A stretch of DNA of 64,000 nt, taken from NCBI RefSeq assembly GCF_000620125.1, contig NZ_JHVL01000013.1, forward strand, positions 1 through 64,000, given 5' to 3'. Source of the DNA: Clostridiisalibacter paucivorans DSM 22131 (GTDB taxonomy: Bacteria > Bacillota > Clostridia > Tissierellales > Clostridiisalibacteraceae). Positions 48,029-57,673 of this stretch are shown piece by piece. The translations under genes were made by a program, and so were the position numbers. The stretch's first letter is position 1, and every line of letters begins with the position of its first letter. Under the pieces are notes generated by a model, which saw nothing but the letters and a program-made list of their open reading frames with translations, had not been told where the DNA came from and searched no databases.

Positions 48029-50008
48029 TTATCCCTCTATCCTCTGTTCTAGTTCTTTTATTTTATCCCTCAATTCTGCTGCCCGTTCAAATTGTAAATT
48101 TTCAGCTGCTTCAAACATTTCAGCATCTAGTTGAACTATTAATTCCTTTATTTCCTCCTTGGAAAGCTTATCTTCTTCACTTATTCCATATTTTTCTTCA
48201 TCCTCTGCCACTTTTGTGGCCTCTATTACATCCCTTATGGACTTTCTAATAGTTCTTGGTACTATACCATGTTCCTCATTGTATTTTTTCTGAATTTGTC
48301 TTCTTCTATTAGTCTCACTTATTGCTCTCTCCATAGAACCAGTAATTCTATCTCCATACATTATGACCTTTCCTTCGGAGTTTCTAGCTGCCCTTCCTAT
48401 GGTCTGTACCATAGAAGTCTCTGATCTTAAAAATCCTTCCTTATCTGCATCTAATATTGCCACAAGGGAAACCTCAGGTAAGTCTAACCCTTCCCTCAAA
48501 AGATTTATTCCCACAAGCACATCAAATTCTCCCAATCTCAAGTCTCTTATTATTTTCATTCTCTCTATAGTCTTTACATCAGAATGTAAATAATTTACCT
48601 TCACTCCTATTTCCTTTAAGTAATTGGTCAAATCCTCAGACATCTTCTTGGTCAATGTAGTTACTAATACCCTTTGGTTCTTTTCTATTCTCATATTTAT
48701 TTCCTTTATTAAATCATCTATTTGATTTTTTACAGGTCTAACCTCAACTAGAGGATCTAATAATCCTGTAGGCCTTATTATCTGTTCTACCACTTCTTCA
48801 GAGTGTTCATTCTCATAGAGTCCAGGTGTTGCACTTACATATACTATCTTATTTATATGACTTTCAAATTCGTCAAATCTTAATGGTCTGTTATCTAACG
48901 CTGAAGGCAATCTGAATCCATAATTTACTAGAGTTTCCTTTCTAGACCTGTCCCCTGCATACATGCCTCTTATCTGTGGAATAGTAACATGGGACTCATC
49001 TATTATCATTAAATAATCGTCGGGAAAATAGTCTAACAAAGTATATGGCTTACTTCCTGGAGGTCTTCCACTTATATGTCTAGAATAATTCTCTATACCT
49101 TGACAATATCCCATCTCTCTTAACATCTCTATATCATACATAGTCCTTTGCTCTAATCTTTGAGCTTCTAATAGTTTGTCCTGTGAACGCAGTTCTTTTA
49201 GTCGTTCAACTAGCTCTTGTTTTATATCATTAATAGCCCTTTCTATCTTATCTTGAGATGTAGCAAAGTGAGATGCTGGAAATATAGATATATGACTTCT
49301 AGTCCCTATTATCTCCCCTGTCAAAGAATTTACCTCTGTTATTCTATCTATCTCATCCCCAAAAAATTCTACCCGTATGGCATTCTCCGAAGAAGAGGCA
49401 GGAAATATCTCAACTACATCTCCCCGTACCCTGAAGGTACCCCTAACAAAATTTATATCATTTCTTTCATACTGTATATCTACAAGTTTAGCCAATACTT
49501 CATCTCTATCCTTTATCATACCTGGTCTTAACGACAATACTAAATTTTCATAATCTATTGGATCTCCCAAACCATATATACAAGAAACACTAGCTACTAT
49601 AATTACATCCCTTCTCTCAAATAGAGATGCAGTAGCCGAATGTCGAAGTTTATCTATTTCATCATTTATTGATGCATCTTTTTCTATATAAGTATCGCTT
49701 TGAGGTACATATGCTTCTGGCTGATAATAATCATAATAGCTTACAAAGTATTCTACAGCATTTTCAGGAAAAAACTCTCTAAACTCACTGGCCAATTGAG
49801 CAGCCAATGTCTTATTATGCGCTATAACTATAGTAGGTTTTTGTACCTTTTCTATGATATTTGCCATAGTAAAGGTCTTGCCAGAACCTGTTACCCCCAA
49901 AAGGGTCTGATGTTTTTTGTCATTTACAATCCCTTCACTTAATTTATTTATAGCATAAGGCTGATCTCCTGTTGGTTTATATTCGGAAACCAGTGTGAAT
50001 TTACCCAT
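48029..50008 (-). CDS. uvrB: UvrABC excinuclease subunit B
   Basis: A 659-residue damage-verifying helicase-like subunit. Walker A is [14 protein letters not shown]. The beta-hairpin region follows [15 protein letters not shown]. The DESH-type Walker B is [11 protein letters not shown]. Motif VI is [14 protein letters not shown]. The C-terminal UVR domain ([20 protein letters not shown]) binds UvrC. It starts at ATG 50008 after GAGGTG. A LexA-type box at 50028–50040 in the leader predicts DNA-damage induction together with uvrA. Confidence 0.97.
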   Translation of the reverse strand: MGKFTLVSEYKPTGDQPYAINKLSEGIVNDKKHQTLLGVTGSGKTFTMANIIEKVQKPTIVIAHNKTLAAQLASEFREFFPENAVEYFVSYYDYYQPEAYVPQSDTYIEKDASINDEIDKLRHSATASLFERRDVIIVASVSCIYGLGDPIDYENLVLSLRPGMIKDRDEVLAKLVDIQYERNDINFVRGTFRVRGDVVEIFPASSSENAIRVEFFGDEIDRITEVNSLTGEIIGTRSHISIFPASHFATSQDKIERAINDIKQELVERLKELRSQDKLLEAQRLEQRTMYDIEMLREMGYCQGIENYSRHISGRPPGSKPYTLLDYFPDDYLMIIDESHVTIPQIRGMYAGDRSRKETLVNYGFRLPSALDNRPLRFDEFESHINKIVYVSATPGLYENEHSEEVVEQIIRPTGLLDPLVEVRPVKNQIDDLIKEINMRIEKNQRVLVTTLTKKMSEDLTNYLKEIGVKVNYLHSDVKTIERMKIIRDLRLGEFDVLVGINLLREGLDLPEVSLVAILDADKEGFLRSETSMVQTIGRAARNSEGKVIMYGDRITGSMERAISETNRRRQIQKKYNEEHGIVPRTIRKSIRDVIEATKVAEDEEKYGISEEDKLSKEEIKELIVQLDAEMFEAAENLQFERAAELRDKIKELEQRIEG

Positions 50009-50027
50009 AAAATCACCTCATCGATAT

Positions 50028-50040
50028 GAACATTTGTTCG
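50028..50040 (-). promoter_or_regulatory. LexA (SOS) box upstream of uvrB
   Basis: The minus strand reads CGAACAAATGTTCA, matching the Gram-positive consensus CGAACRNRYGTTYC at all but the last base. It lies 20 bases before the uvrB start. Confidence 0.85.
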
Positions 50041-50234
50041 TATTAATTATATATTTATGTATATAAAAAGTCAACTTTCTTTAATTTTTAATCTAATAGA
50101 AATAAGAAGATTTGTATCCTAAAATGTTAATAGTTAAATACTAGCTTTGGCACATTTTATACCCAAATAAAAAGGGGTTTTAAAATATTTGTTGAATCAT
50201 ATATAATGTAAGTATCCAAGGAGGTATTAAACTT

Positions 50235-51785
50235 ATGAAGAAAAAAATATTATTTGTATTTATAATACTGTCTGTTTTTATTTCTGGATGTAATTTCTTA
50301 TCTGATGGAAATAATGATACAGAAACAATAAAAGACACTTCTAAAGAAACCCTTTTAAATTTTAATATTGAAAAAAAGGTTTTATCTATGGGATACCAAT
50401 CCATAAAACAAAATGTAGAAATGATAAATAAATCTAAAAACCCTAATTTATTAATAAATCTAGGTATTGTTAAATGCTCTGATGCTGTAATTACTAAAAT
50501 AACGTCTAAAAATAATCTGGTTAAAATATATACTTCCAGTGTTTCCAGAGGTAAAACCGATGATCTATTTATACCTCAACTGACAATTTCTTTGCCTGAT
50601 ATAGACATAAATAAATTAAAGGATGTCACCTTTGAAATAATACCCACAAATTATGATCCTATTCAACTTCCTTTTAATAAGGTTGACATTCTTAATAATG
50701 TATTTTCACAATTTAAAATTGCTACAAATACAAAGCCCATTGTAAAACTGATAGAGACAAAAGATGGCTATATTTGGGATATAAAATTAGAGTTTGCATT
50801 TGATAAATCTAAAAAAGAATACCCTATTGTCTCATTTGAAGGCACTGTCAATGCTATGGATGGAGAAATATTGACATCTAGCATAACTGATTTATCAACC
50901 TATATAGACGAAGGTACTCTATTAGATACATTTAATAATAAATATGTACTTTACAAAAAAAATAATACAACAGAAAGTGAAAATAGTGAGACTTTATGGA
51001 TCTATAATATAAATGATCAAAGTACTAAAAAATTATATACCACCCATAACGCTATTTTTGATGGTAGCTTTGGACAAAATGGTAGATATATTTCTGTTAT
51101 AGATAATAATGATGGCTTAACCGATATATTCCTTATAGACTTACATAAGGGCAGCACCGAAAAAATTCCATGTCTACAAATAGATCATACCTGGAATATA
51201 AAATGGAAAAATAATAATTTATATTTCATTAATAATGATGGTAATGAATCTTCTACCTTATATAAGTACAATATAAGTACCAATAATGTCAGTACTGAAT
51301 ATGTATTTGATACTATTGTATCTGAATTTGACATACTGCATGATATTATAATATACAAAAAGTTTGATGATAATAATACAAATTCACCTATATATATATT
51401 AGAAAAAGATCAAGAACCCTTAGAAATAGCCAATGGTTTTGATATAAATCTTTTAGACAAAGATACTTTAGTATATATGAAAAAGGAATTAAATAAAAAT
51501 GAATTATATATATACAATTTACTAGATAATTCAATAGAAAAAATTGATACCTTGAATATAAAAAATTATAATATATCATCAAATAGCTTAATAATATTTG
51601 ATGAGGATACCTTTAGTAATATAATAAAAATAATAAAATATTCTATGAAATCCAAAGAATTATCTACATTATTTTATTCATTGTCCAGTGATACCATATA
51701 TAGTGAGAATAATTTGTTTGTAAATACCTCACCTCCCATCTCCGAGGTTGAAAACAAAAGAATATACATGATTCCAACAAAATAG
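50235..51785 (+). CDS. Putative beta-propeller lipoprotein, unknown function
   Basis: A 516-residue lipoprotein. Its signal peptide MKKKILFVFIILSVFI is followed by the lipobox SGC. Residues ~30–200 form an Asn/Lys-rich domain ending in YPIVSFEGTVNAMDGEIL, which resembles a PepSY-like strand-turn. The rest (about 210–500) has repeated blades of the pattern LWIYNINDQSTKKLY, DIFLIDLHKGSTEKI, TLYKYNISTNNV and ELYIYNLLDNSIEKI, typical of TolB/WD-like propellers. I do not recognise a named family. It is a single gene on the plus strand, with GGAGG before ATG 50235, divergent from uvrB and convergent with the MinJ-like gene. Confidence 0.8.
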   Translation: MKKKILFVFIILSVFISGCNFLSDGNNDTETIKDTSKETLLNFNIEKKVLSMGYQSIKQNVEMINKSKNPNLLINLGIVKCSDAVITKITSKNNLVKIYTSSVSRGKTDDLFIPQLTISLPDIDINKLKDVTFEIIPTNYDPIQLPFNKVDILNNVFSQFKIATNTKPIVKLIETKDGYIWDIKLEFAFDKSKKEYPIVSFEGTVNAMDGEILTSSITDLSTYIDEGTLLDTFNNKYVLYKKNNTTESENSETLWIYNINDQSTKKLYTTHNAIFDGSFGQNGRYISVIDNNDGLTDIFLIDLHKGSTEKIPCLQIDHTWNIKWKNNNLYFINNDGNESSTLYKYNISTNNVSTEYVFDTIVSEFDILHDIIIYKKFDDNNTNSPIYILEKDQEPLEIANGFDINLLDKDTLVYMKKELNKNELYIYNLLDNSIEKIDTLNIKNYNISSNSLIIFDEDTFSNIIKIIKYSMKSKELSTLFYSLSSDTIYSENNLFVNTSPPISEVENKRIYMIPTK

Positions 51786-51806
51786 AACTTAGTTTAAAAT
51801 ATAAAT

Positions 51807-51910
51807 ATAGTTAGTAGGTAATGGCTAGTAGTAAATAGTTTAATGATGAAATCCATAAGATTTCTTCCATCAACTACGAACTACTAGCTACGAACTACTA
51901 ACTGTATTTA
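51807..51910. repeat. Heptad-repeat palindrome between convergent genes
   Basis: The left arm (ATAGTTAGTAGGTAATGG...), centre AAATCC-ATA-AGATTT, and right arm AACTACG AACTACT AGCTACG AACTACT AACTGTA. It lies between the stop of the propeller lipoprotein and that of the MinJ-like gene, and could terminate transcription in both directions. Confidence 0.85.
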
Positions 51911-51932
51911 TAACTCTGTCATTATATTGAAC

Positions 51933-53144
51933 TTACTTCCTCTTCATAATCCTCTTTAAGATTCCATCTTTTTCCCTTACCACAAAGGGATATATTGAAT
52001 TTTTAGGAACTGTCAGTATTCCTAGTTTTCGTATCCCTATTCCATAGTCTTTATAGTCTAAAGTCTTTATATTATTAGGCCCCTCATATAAATCTATCCA
52101 TATATATGAGGGTGTTTCCATAAGTACATTATCTATTTCTTCCTTATAGTCTACCCTATTTCCATTTATAGCAAAAATTATATCTCCTGTTTTAAGTCCC
52201 ATTCTATCTCCTGCAAAACCTGGTATAGTATCCAGTATAAGAACGCCCTTTTGTGGTGGAGAAAATATTGACTTTCCATTTAACTCAGTTTTACGACCTA
52301 TTTGTATCAGCAATTCATGGGCTACTGGGCTAAATATAGCTGCTATATATTTAAATACATATATATGTGATGATATTACAGCCAATATCAATAGGACTAT
52401 GCTAAATAAAAACAAATTTTTTGAAGAATTTTTTATCTTTTCCCTAGGCATTTGAGCTATAGCCATATCTCCATAACCCAATGCAGCTATTACACCTATC
52501 ATTATATAGAATACATTTTTCATATCTGTGGAACTAAAAAGTGGCCACCACTCAGGCATATCTATTCCACTAGAAATATCATAGCTGGAAACAAGCAAAA
52601 GTACAATAAAGGGTATGGGCCAAAACCTCATCATATTAAATCCCCCCACTATTCTACCCTTTGTTTCCATAAATATGGGGATTTTTGTTGTATCACCATC
52701 TATAAATATTAAAAAACTTTCTACTAGATGGAGAACTGCTACGATGGCCATTATACTAGATACATTTATATCTGGAAATCCAAATATTAAACTAAATAGT
52801 GATATCAATCCACCACCATAAGAAAAACAGATGAATCTAGGATGAATCAACATCAAAATTATAGCCAATACAAATATATATCTAAAATCTGAAGCCTCTA
52901 TGGTAACTCCTAATAAAATAACTATTATACTCCCAAGAACTCCTCCTAAAAGCCCCACAGCTGTTGATGAAAATATCCTCTTGGCTATACTCTCTTTGTT
53001 TATTCCCAATATGTCCCTTTCCATCTTTGAAATCTTATTGTATTGAATAAATAATATTAATAACACTACTAAAAAAATAGGATTAAGTATAACCTGAATC
53101 AACGTGAAAAATATCATTTTAATCAGATACACAATTTGATTCAT
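51933..53144 (-). CDS. MinJ-like membrane protein with C-terminal PDZ domain
   Basis: A 403-residue protein. The first ~280 residues have about seven or eight hydrophobic segments, and the last ~110 form a cytoplasmic or extracytoplasmic PDZ domain (GVLILDTIPGFAGDRMGLKTGDIIFAINGNRV). This architecture and the position next to a C-terminal processing protease and ftsEX match B. subtilis MinJ (YvjD), which links DivIVA to the MinCD division inhibitor. I infer a MinJ-type role from architecture and synteny; sequence identity could not be tested. The start is ATG 53144 behind GAGGGG, 35 bases after the ctp stop. Confidence 0.75.
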   Translation of the reverse strand: MNQIVYLIKMIFFTLIQVILNPIFLVVLLILFIQYNKISKMERDILGINKESIAKRIFSSTAVGLLGGVLGSIIVILLGVTIEASDFRYIFVLAIILMLIHPRFICFSYGGGLISLFSLIFGFPDINVSSIMAIVAVLHLVESFLIFIDGDTTKIPIFMETKGRIVGGFNMMRFWPIPFIVLLLVSSYDISSGIDMPEWWPLFSSTDMKNVFYIMIGVIAALGYGDMAIAQMPREKIKNSSKNLFLFSIVLLILAVISSHIYVFKYIAAIFSPVAHELLIQIGRKTELNGKSIFSPPQKGVLILDTIPGFAGDRMGLKTGDIIFAINGNRVDYKEEIDNVLMETPSYIWIDLYEGPNNIKTLDYKDYGIGIRKLGILTVPKNSIYPFVVREKDGILKRIMKRK

Positions 53145-53179
53145 TCAACCCCTCCATACATTTACAAATCACCAGAAAA

Positions 53180-54409
53180 CTAATGATTCATTTTTTCTTT
53201 AACTTCTTCAATAGCCTTTTTAAGTTGAGTATCTTGATTCAAATTGTCTAATCCTATTTGATCTACATCCTCAGGTATGGGCACAATTATGTCTGGAGTT
53301 ATACCTTCTCCATGAATAGATACACCATTAGGAGTAAAATACTTAGAAACAGTAAGCTTAAATCCAGATCCATCAGGCAATTGATTTATTCTTTGTACTA
53401 TTCCTTTACCAAAGCTCTTAGTTCCTATAAGAGTTCCTGACTTAGTATCCTTAACTGCTCCTGCCAAAATTTCAGAAGCACTGGCACTACCTTCATTTAT
53501 TAATACAGTATATGGAATATTAATTTTATCTGAATCAGATTTAAAATACTCCCTATCTCCCGATTTTGTTTCTGTATATACTACCACAGATTTACCTATA
53601 AGTTTATCAGCTATATCTACACATTTATCTAATAATCCACCAGGATTATTTCTTAAATCTATTATAAGTCCCTTCATACCTTCATTTTTTAATGCCTCAT
53701 AGTGTTCAATAAAATCATCATATACCAATTCATCAAATTGAATTATTCTTATATACCCTATATCATCAGAAAGCATCTTTGATTTTATGCTCTCTAATCT
53801 TATTTCTTCCCTAGTTATGGGCATTTCAATATAGTTAGGCTTTCCTTCTCCATCTCTTCTCATTACAGTAATATTAACTTCTGTTCCCGGTTCTCCTTTC
53901 ATTATTTTTATAGCATCGTCCAATTTATCTGCTGTAAACTCCTCTCCATTCACCTTTATTATTTTGTCTCCAGGCTTAAACCCTGCCCTGTATCCTGGAG
54001 TGTCCTCTATGGGAGAAACTACTGTTATCATATTATCTTCTCCAGGAGTGACTATTACACCTATACCTCCATAGCTACCCTTTGTATGCTCCATGAAGTT
54101 GTTAAATTCATCTTCTGTCATATATACAGAGTAGGGGTCATCCAATGATTCGAACATACCCTTTAATTGTCCATCCATCATCTCTTTCTCAGATATATCA
54201 TTTAAGTAATTTTCATTTATAAAGTTTTCCAATGCCATAGCTTTAGCATATTTCTCATATGTATTTGTTAACTTATTTACCTCCCTTTTTGCTATTATTA
54301 CCTTATCACCTACAGATATTTGAATAATATTTCCCACAGTAAATGTCACAATACTTGATATAAAAACTAATATCACACTCCATAAAACAGCCTTTCTTTT
54401 TGATATCAT
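53180..54409 (-). CDS. ctpB: C-terminal processing peptidase, S41 family
   Basis: A 409-residue secreted/membrane-anchored serine protease. An N-terminal signal anchor (AVLWSVILVFISSIVTFTVG) is followed by a helical region, a PDZ domain (GGIGVIVTPGEDNMITVVSP; AGFKPGDKIIKVNGEEF) and the S41 core with the catalytic Ser in EGSASASEILAGA and Lys in TKSFGKGIVQ. CtpB of B. subtilis cuts SpoIVFA during sporulation; other homologues trim envelope proteins. I chose ATG 54409 over the GTG at 54418 because GGGGTG overlaps the latter. Same genomic order as in Bacillus (ftsEX, ctpB, minJ). Confidence 0.92.
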   Translation of the reverse strand: MISKRKAVLWSVILVFISSIVTFTVGNIIQISVGDKVIIAKREVNKLTNTYEKYAKAMALENFINENYLNDISEKEMMDGQLKGMFESLDDPYSVYMTEDEFNNFMEHTKGSYGGIGVIVTPGEDNMITVVSPIEDTPGYRAGFKPGDKIIKVNGEEFTADKLDDAIKIMKGEPGTEVNITVMRRDGEGKPNYIEMPITREEIRLESIKSKMLSDDIGYIRIIQFDELVYDDFIEHYEALKNEGMKGLIIDLRNNPGGLLDKCVDIADKLIGKSVVVYTETKSGDREYFKSDSDKINIPYTVLINEGSASASEILAGAVKDTKSGTLIGTKSFGKGIVQRINQLPDGSGFKLTVSKYFTPNGVSIHGEGITPDIIVPIPEDVDQIGLDNLNQDTQLKKAIEEVKEKMNH

Positions 54410-54526
54410 ATATTTCACCCCAGTTATTGTTCTAATATTTTATTCTATTAAACAGATGTGTTCATTATACCACCACTGTTTGTACTTTTCAATAATTCCC
54501 ATTTCTATATATCTGTGAAATAAAAA

Positions 54527-54576
54527 AGCTAGTAGTTAATATCTACCAACTACTAGCTATGAACTACTAACTGTAT
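54527..54576. repeat. Heptad-repeat hairpin after the M23 peptidase gene
   Basis: AGCTAGTAGTT (54527–54537) pairs perfectly with AACTACTAGCT (54548–54558). Two further heptads run up to the stop codon. On the minus strand AGCTTTTTTATT follows, so it is a good terminator. Confidence 0.85.
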
Positions 54577-55710
54577 TTATTTCCCTTTAACCCAAGGTAA
54601 TGGGTTTACATGAGATCCATTTTTTCTAACCTCAAAGTGAAGATGCGCCCCTGTAGAGTTTCCTGTACTCCCTACCTTTGATATAGCCTGTCCCCTCTTT
54701 ACTTTAGCTCCTGCCTTTACCAATAGTCTGGAATTATGTGCATATAATGTGGTTATACCTCCACCATGATCTATTAAAACAACCTTACCATATCCACCAA
54801 GCCATCCTGACATCTGAACCACACCATCATTGGCAGCAAGTACCTTTGTTCCATATGATGCACCTATATCTACACCTGTGTGCATCTTTCTAGTATGGAA
54901 TATAGGGTGGATTCTATATCCATATGGAGATGTTATCCTATATATCCCAGGAGTAGGCCACATCATCTCTCCACCTGCATACTCTACAGATAATTGCCTC
55001 TTTCTTATCTCTGATGAAATCTTTTCTGCCAACGCATTTAGTTCATCTACCTGTTTCTCTAATTTATCTTTATCTTGCTTTATATCTGACATTAACCGTT
55101 CTTTAGCCCTAGTAGCAACAACTAAATCTTGTTTCTTATTATTTAATTCAACTCTAGTGGAAGCCAAAGCATCCTGTTGAATCTCCAAGTCCTTCTTCTT
55201 TGAGACTATTATTTCTCTCTGTTCCTTCATGTATTTCAATAAATCAACATCGTGAGAAACTACGCTTTTAACCATATCTAATCTAGTTAAAAGATCTCCT
55301 ATGTCTTCTGAATCTAAAAGCACCTCCAAATATCCCACAGAACCATTTTTATACATTACCCTTAACCTAGAGTTTAGAGTGTCATTTTTCTTTGTTATAT
55401 TATTCTCTGCTTCAACTAATTCTTCTTTAGTCTTTTTTATATTGCCATTAATAGTTTTCAATTTATTTTCTACTTTGGCCAGTTCATTATCTGCCTCATC
55501 TATTTTCCTATCTAATGCATTTATTTCATTGGTAACCTCTGCCTCTTTCAGCTGTTTTTTGTGTATTTCTTTTTGTATAGATTTTATTTCACTATCAGTT
55601 TTAGACTTTTTTTCCCTCAAAGCATTCACATCATTATTACCTGCATACACCACAATGGAATTCAATAACACTAACATACCTAATATCAAATATGTTATCC
55701 TTTTTTTCAC
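54577..55710 (-). CDS. Coiled-coil M23 (LytM) murein peptidase, probable FtsEX-activated hydrolase
   Basis: A 377-residue secreted protein. It has a signal peptide ending VVYAG, then a ~200-residue coiled coil (IKSIQKEIHKKQLKEAEVTN onward to about residue 235), then a LytM domain from about 250. The zinc ligands are intact: HPIFHTRKMHTGVD near 270–276 and GAHLHFEVRKNG near 355. It is therefore an active endopeptidase type, not a degenerate EnvC. Gene order directly after ftsX implies activation by FtsEX, as for EnvC in E. coli and coiled-coil hydrolases (PcsB, CwlO) in Gram-positives. Confidence 0.92.
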   Translation of the reverse strand: MKKRITYLILGMLVLLNSIVVYAGNNDVNALREKKSKTDSEIKSIQKEIHKKQLKEAEVTNEINALDRKIDEADNELAKVENKLKTINGNIKKTKEELVEAENNITKKNDTLNSRLRVMYKNGSVGYLEVLLDSEDIGDLLTRLDMVKSVVSHDVDLLKYMKEQREIIVSKKKDLEIQQDALASTRVELNNKKQDLVVATRAKERLMSDIKQDKDKLEKQVDELNALAEKISSEIRKRQLSVEYAGGEMMWPTPGIYRITSPYGYRIHPIFHTRKMHTGVDIGASYGTKVLAANDGVVQMSGWLGGYGKVVLIDHGGGITTLYAHNSRLLVKAGAKVKRGQAISKVGSTGNSTGAHLHFEVRKNGSHVNPLPWVKGK

Positions 55711-55728
55711 TTTGCCCCCTCCTTAAAC

Positions 55729-56631
55729 CTATACTCGTAAAAATTTTCTCAATGAAATAACACTACCTAATATTCCTATACCTATTCCGATTACTGAAAA
55801 TATTATTATTATATCTTCAAAGAGACCATCAAAGGGAATCATATACATAGTAAAAAATACATATAACTTCTCACTGGCCACATTAAATATGTATTTATAT
55901 CCAAAGCTCACTATAGCTATAGCCAGTGCTGAACCTATAACTCCTAATAATGTCCCTTCTATAATAAAAGGTCCCCTAATAAATCCATTAGTCGCTCCCA
56001 CATACTTCATAATATTTATTTCTCTCTTTCTAGCAGAAACAGTTAATTTTATAGTGTTAGATATAATAAATATAGAAATCAATGTAAGTATAGTTATTAT
56101 AATCAGTCCGCTCATCCTTACAAAATTTGTTATAGTCATCATCTTCTCTACTATATCTTGATGGAATCTAATACCTTCTATACCTGAAACTGCCTGTAGT
56201 TTCTGGACTACTGCATCTGCCTTATCTATGCTACTCAATTGAATAATGTATGAATTAGGAAACGGATTATCTTCTAAACCTTCTAATAAATAACTTTCAT
56301 CTCCCCAGTCCTTCTTCATTATCTCTAATGCCTGTTCTCTTGAACGAAATGTTACTGATAAAACGCCTTCGTATTCACTTATTTTATCTCCTATACTATC
56401 AACATTTTCATCGGTTAAATCATCTACTAAAAACACATGTATCTCATCAAATTTTTCTTGAGCCATATTGGTCATATTGTTTATATTCAATATAAGAATA
56501 AGTACTATCCCCAAAATAAATAATGCCGAGGTAACAGAACCTATGGATGCTAAACTCATCATTCTATTTCTCCACATCCCTGTTAATCCTTGTTTCATCA
56601 TATGTTTAAACATTCTAAACTTCATAGTCAT
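55729..56631 (-). CDS. ftsX: Cell-division ABC transporter-like protein FtsX
   Basis: About 300 residues with four membrane segments: one near 25–50, then three in the C-terminal half (IIITILTLISIFIISNTIKL; IIEGTLLGVIGSALAIAIVSF; IIIIFSVIGIGIGILGSVISL). The large extracellular loop between helices 1 and 2 (about 55–170) contacts the murein hydrolase. FtsX transmits ATP-driven changes from FtsE. Its start overlaps the ftsE 3' end by about 17 bases. Several in-frame starts exist (56637 GTG, 56631 ATG, 56625 ATG); AAGGG before 56631 favours that one. Confidence 0.94.
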   Translation of the reverse strand: MTMKFRMFKHMMKQGLTGMWRNRMMSLASIGSVTSALFILGIVLILILNINNMTNMAQEKFDEIHVFLVDDLTDENVDSIGDKISEYEGVLSVTFRSREQALEIMKKDWGDESYLLEGLEDNPFPNSYIIQLSSIDKADAVVQKLQAVSGIEGIRFHQDIVEKMMTITNFVRMSGLIIITILTLISIFIISNTIKLTVSARKREINIMKYVGATNGFIRGPFIIEGTLLGVIGSALAIAIVSFGYKYIFNVASEKLYVFFTMYMIPFDGLFEDIIIIFSVIGIGIGILGSVISLRKFLRV

Positions 56632-57301
56632 ATCCACCCTTCTGATTGTCTCTAATAACTTCTCCTTTGTCCAAGGCTATGACTCTTCGTTTCATTGAAT
56701 CTACTATATCTTTAGCATGGGTAGCCATAAGTACTGTAGTGCCCCTTCTATTGATATGTTTTATCAGCTTCATTATCTCCCACGCCGTATCTGGGTCAAG
56801 ATTTCCTGTGGGCTCATCAGCTATAAGTACTGCAGGGCTATTTACTATTGCTCTAGCTATGGAAACCCTTTGTTGTTCCCCTCCTGAAAGCTGATCAGGA
56901 TAAGAATTTGCCTTATTACTAAGCCCTACCATGCTTAGTATCATGGGAACTTGTCTCCTTATTTCCCTTGAAGACGCCCCTATTATCTCCATAGCAAAGG
57001 CAACATTTTCATATACTGTTTTCTTAGGCAGTAATCTAAAGTCTTGGAATACAACCCCTACACTCCTCCTTATAAAAGGTATCCTTCTGTTCCTCACATA
57101 GGTTATATCCTTATTGTTTAATATAATCCTTCCCCTAGTAGGTTCCTGCTCCTTCAACAGTAACTTTATCAATGTAGATTTTCCTGCACCACTAGATCCC
57201 ACTAAAAATACAAAATCTCCCTTTTCTATATGTACATCTATATTTTTTAGTGCCACAACACCATTATCATATTCTTTGTATATATTTATAAAATCTATCA
57301 T
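56615..57301 (-). CDS. ftsE: Cell-division ATP-binding protein FtsE
   Basis: A 228-residue ABC ATPase. Walker A is GSSGAGKSTLIKLL, signature LSGGEQQRVSIARAI, Walker B VLIADEPTGNLDP, and the switch His is in MATHAKDI. The start is ATG 57301 (IDFINIYKEYDNG) after AGGAG; the frame is open to 57331. It is the first gene of ftsE–ftsX–M23–ctp–minJ-like, which couples cytoplasmic ATP hydrolysis to septal peptidoglycan cleavage. Confidence 0.96.
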   Translation of the reverse strand: MIDFINIYKEYDNGVVALKNIDVHIEKGDFVFLVGSSGAGKSTLIKLLLKEQEPTRGRIILNNKDITYVRNRRIPFIRRSVGVVFQDFRLLPKKTVYENVAFAMEIIGASSREIRRQVPMILSMVGLSNKANSYPDQLSGGEQQRVSIARAIVNSPAVLIADEPTGNLDPDTAWEIMKLIKHINRRGTTVLMATHAKDIVDSMKRRVIALDKGEVIRDNQKGGYDYEV

Positions 57302-57673
57302 CTTATCACTCCTGTAAAATATACTATCCAAACCTTATATTATCAGTTATTTCGTCAAAAAGTACTTTAGTTATATAAATTTAAACATAAAATGTTATTT
57401 TTAGTTCTTAAGTCCTAATTTTAATAGCATCCATAAACCATATTATGAATCTAATATAATTTTTTCTGCACTAATTTATTTACCTTGATTAGACATTGAC
57501 TACTAACAATTAGCCCTAATTTATATTATAATAGTTTTTGGGAAATTAAGTATTGATTTGAAAATAACTTACTATATTTCTTCTGCTTTTTTCTCTAAAA
57601 TCCTTCAAAATTCTTTTAATAAATGTTAAATATCCATTATTTTTTATGAAATTATTGGTAAGGAGGGTCTATT
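57302..57673. other. Divergent intergenic region ftsE / cyclo-ligase
   Basis: A 372-base AT-rich gap between two divergent genes. It must contain both promoters. TATAAT at about 57530 on the plus strand is a good -10 box without a good -35. I see no hairpin, RNA gene or open frame of note. Confidence 0.4.

Noticed and set aside
50180-50404. 74-residue minus-strand frame over the start of the propeller lipoprotein
   Set aside because: Overlaps a clear signal peptide and Shine–Dalgarno on the other strand; no protein-like features.
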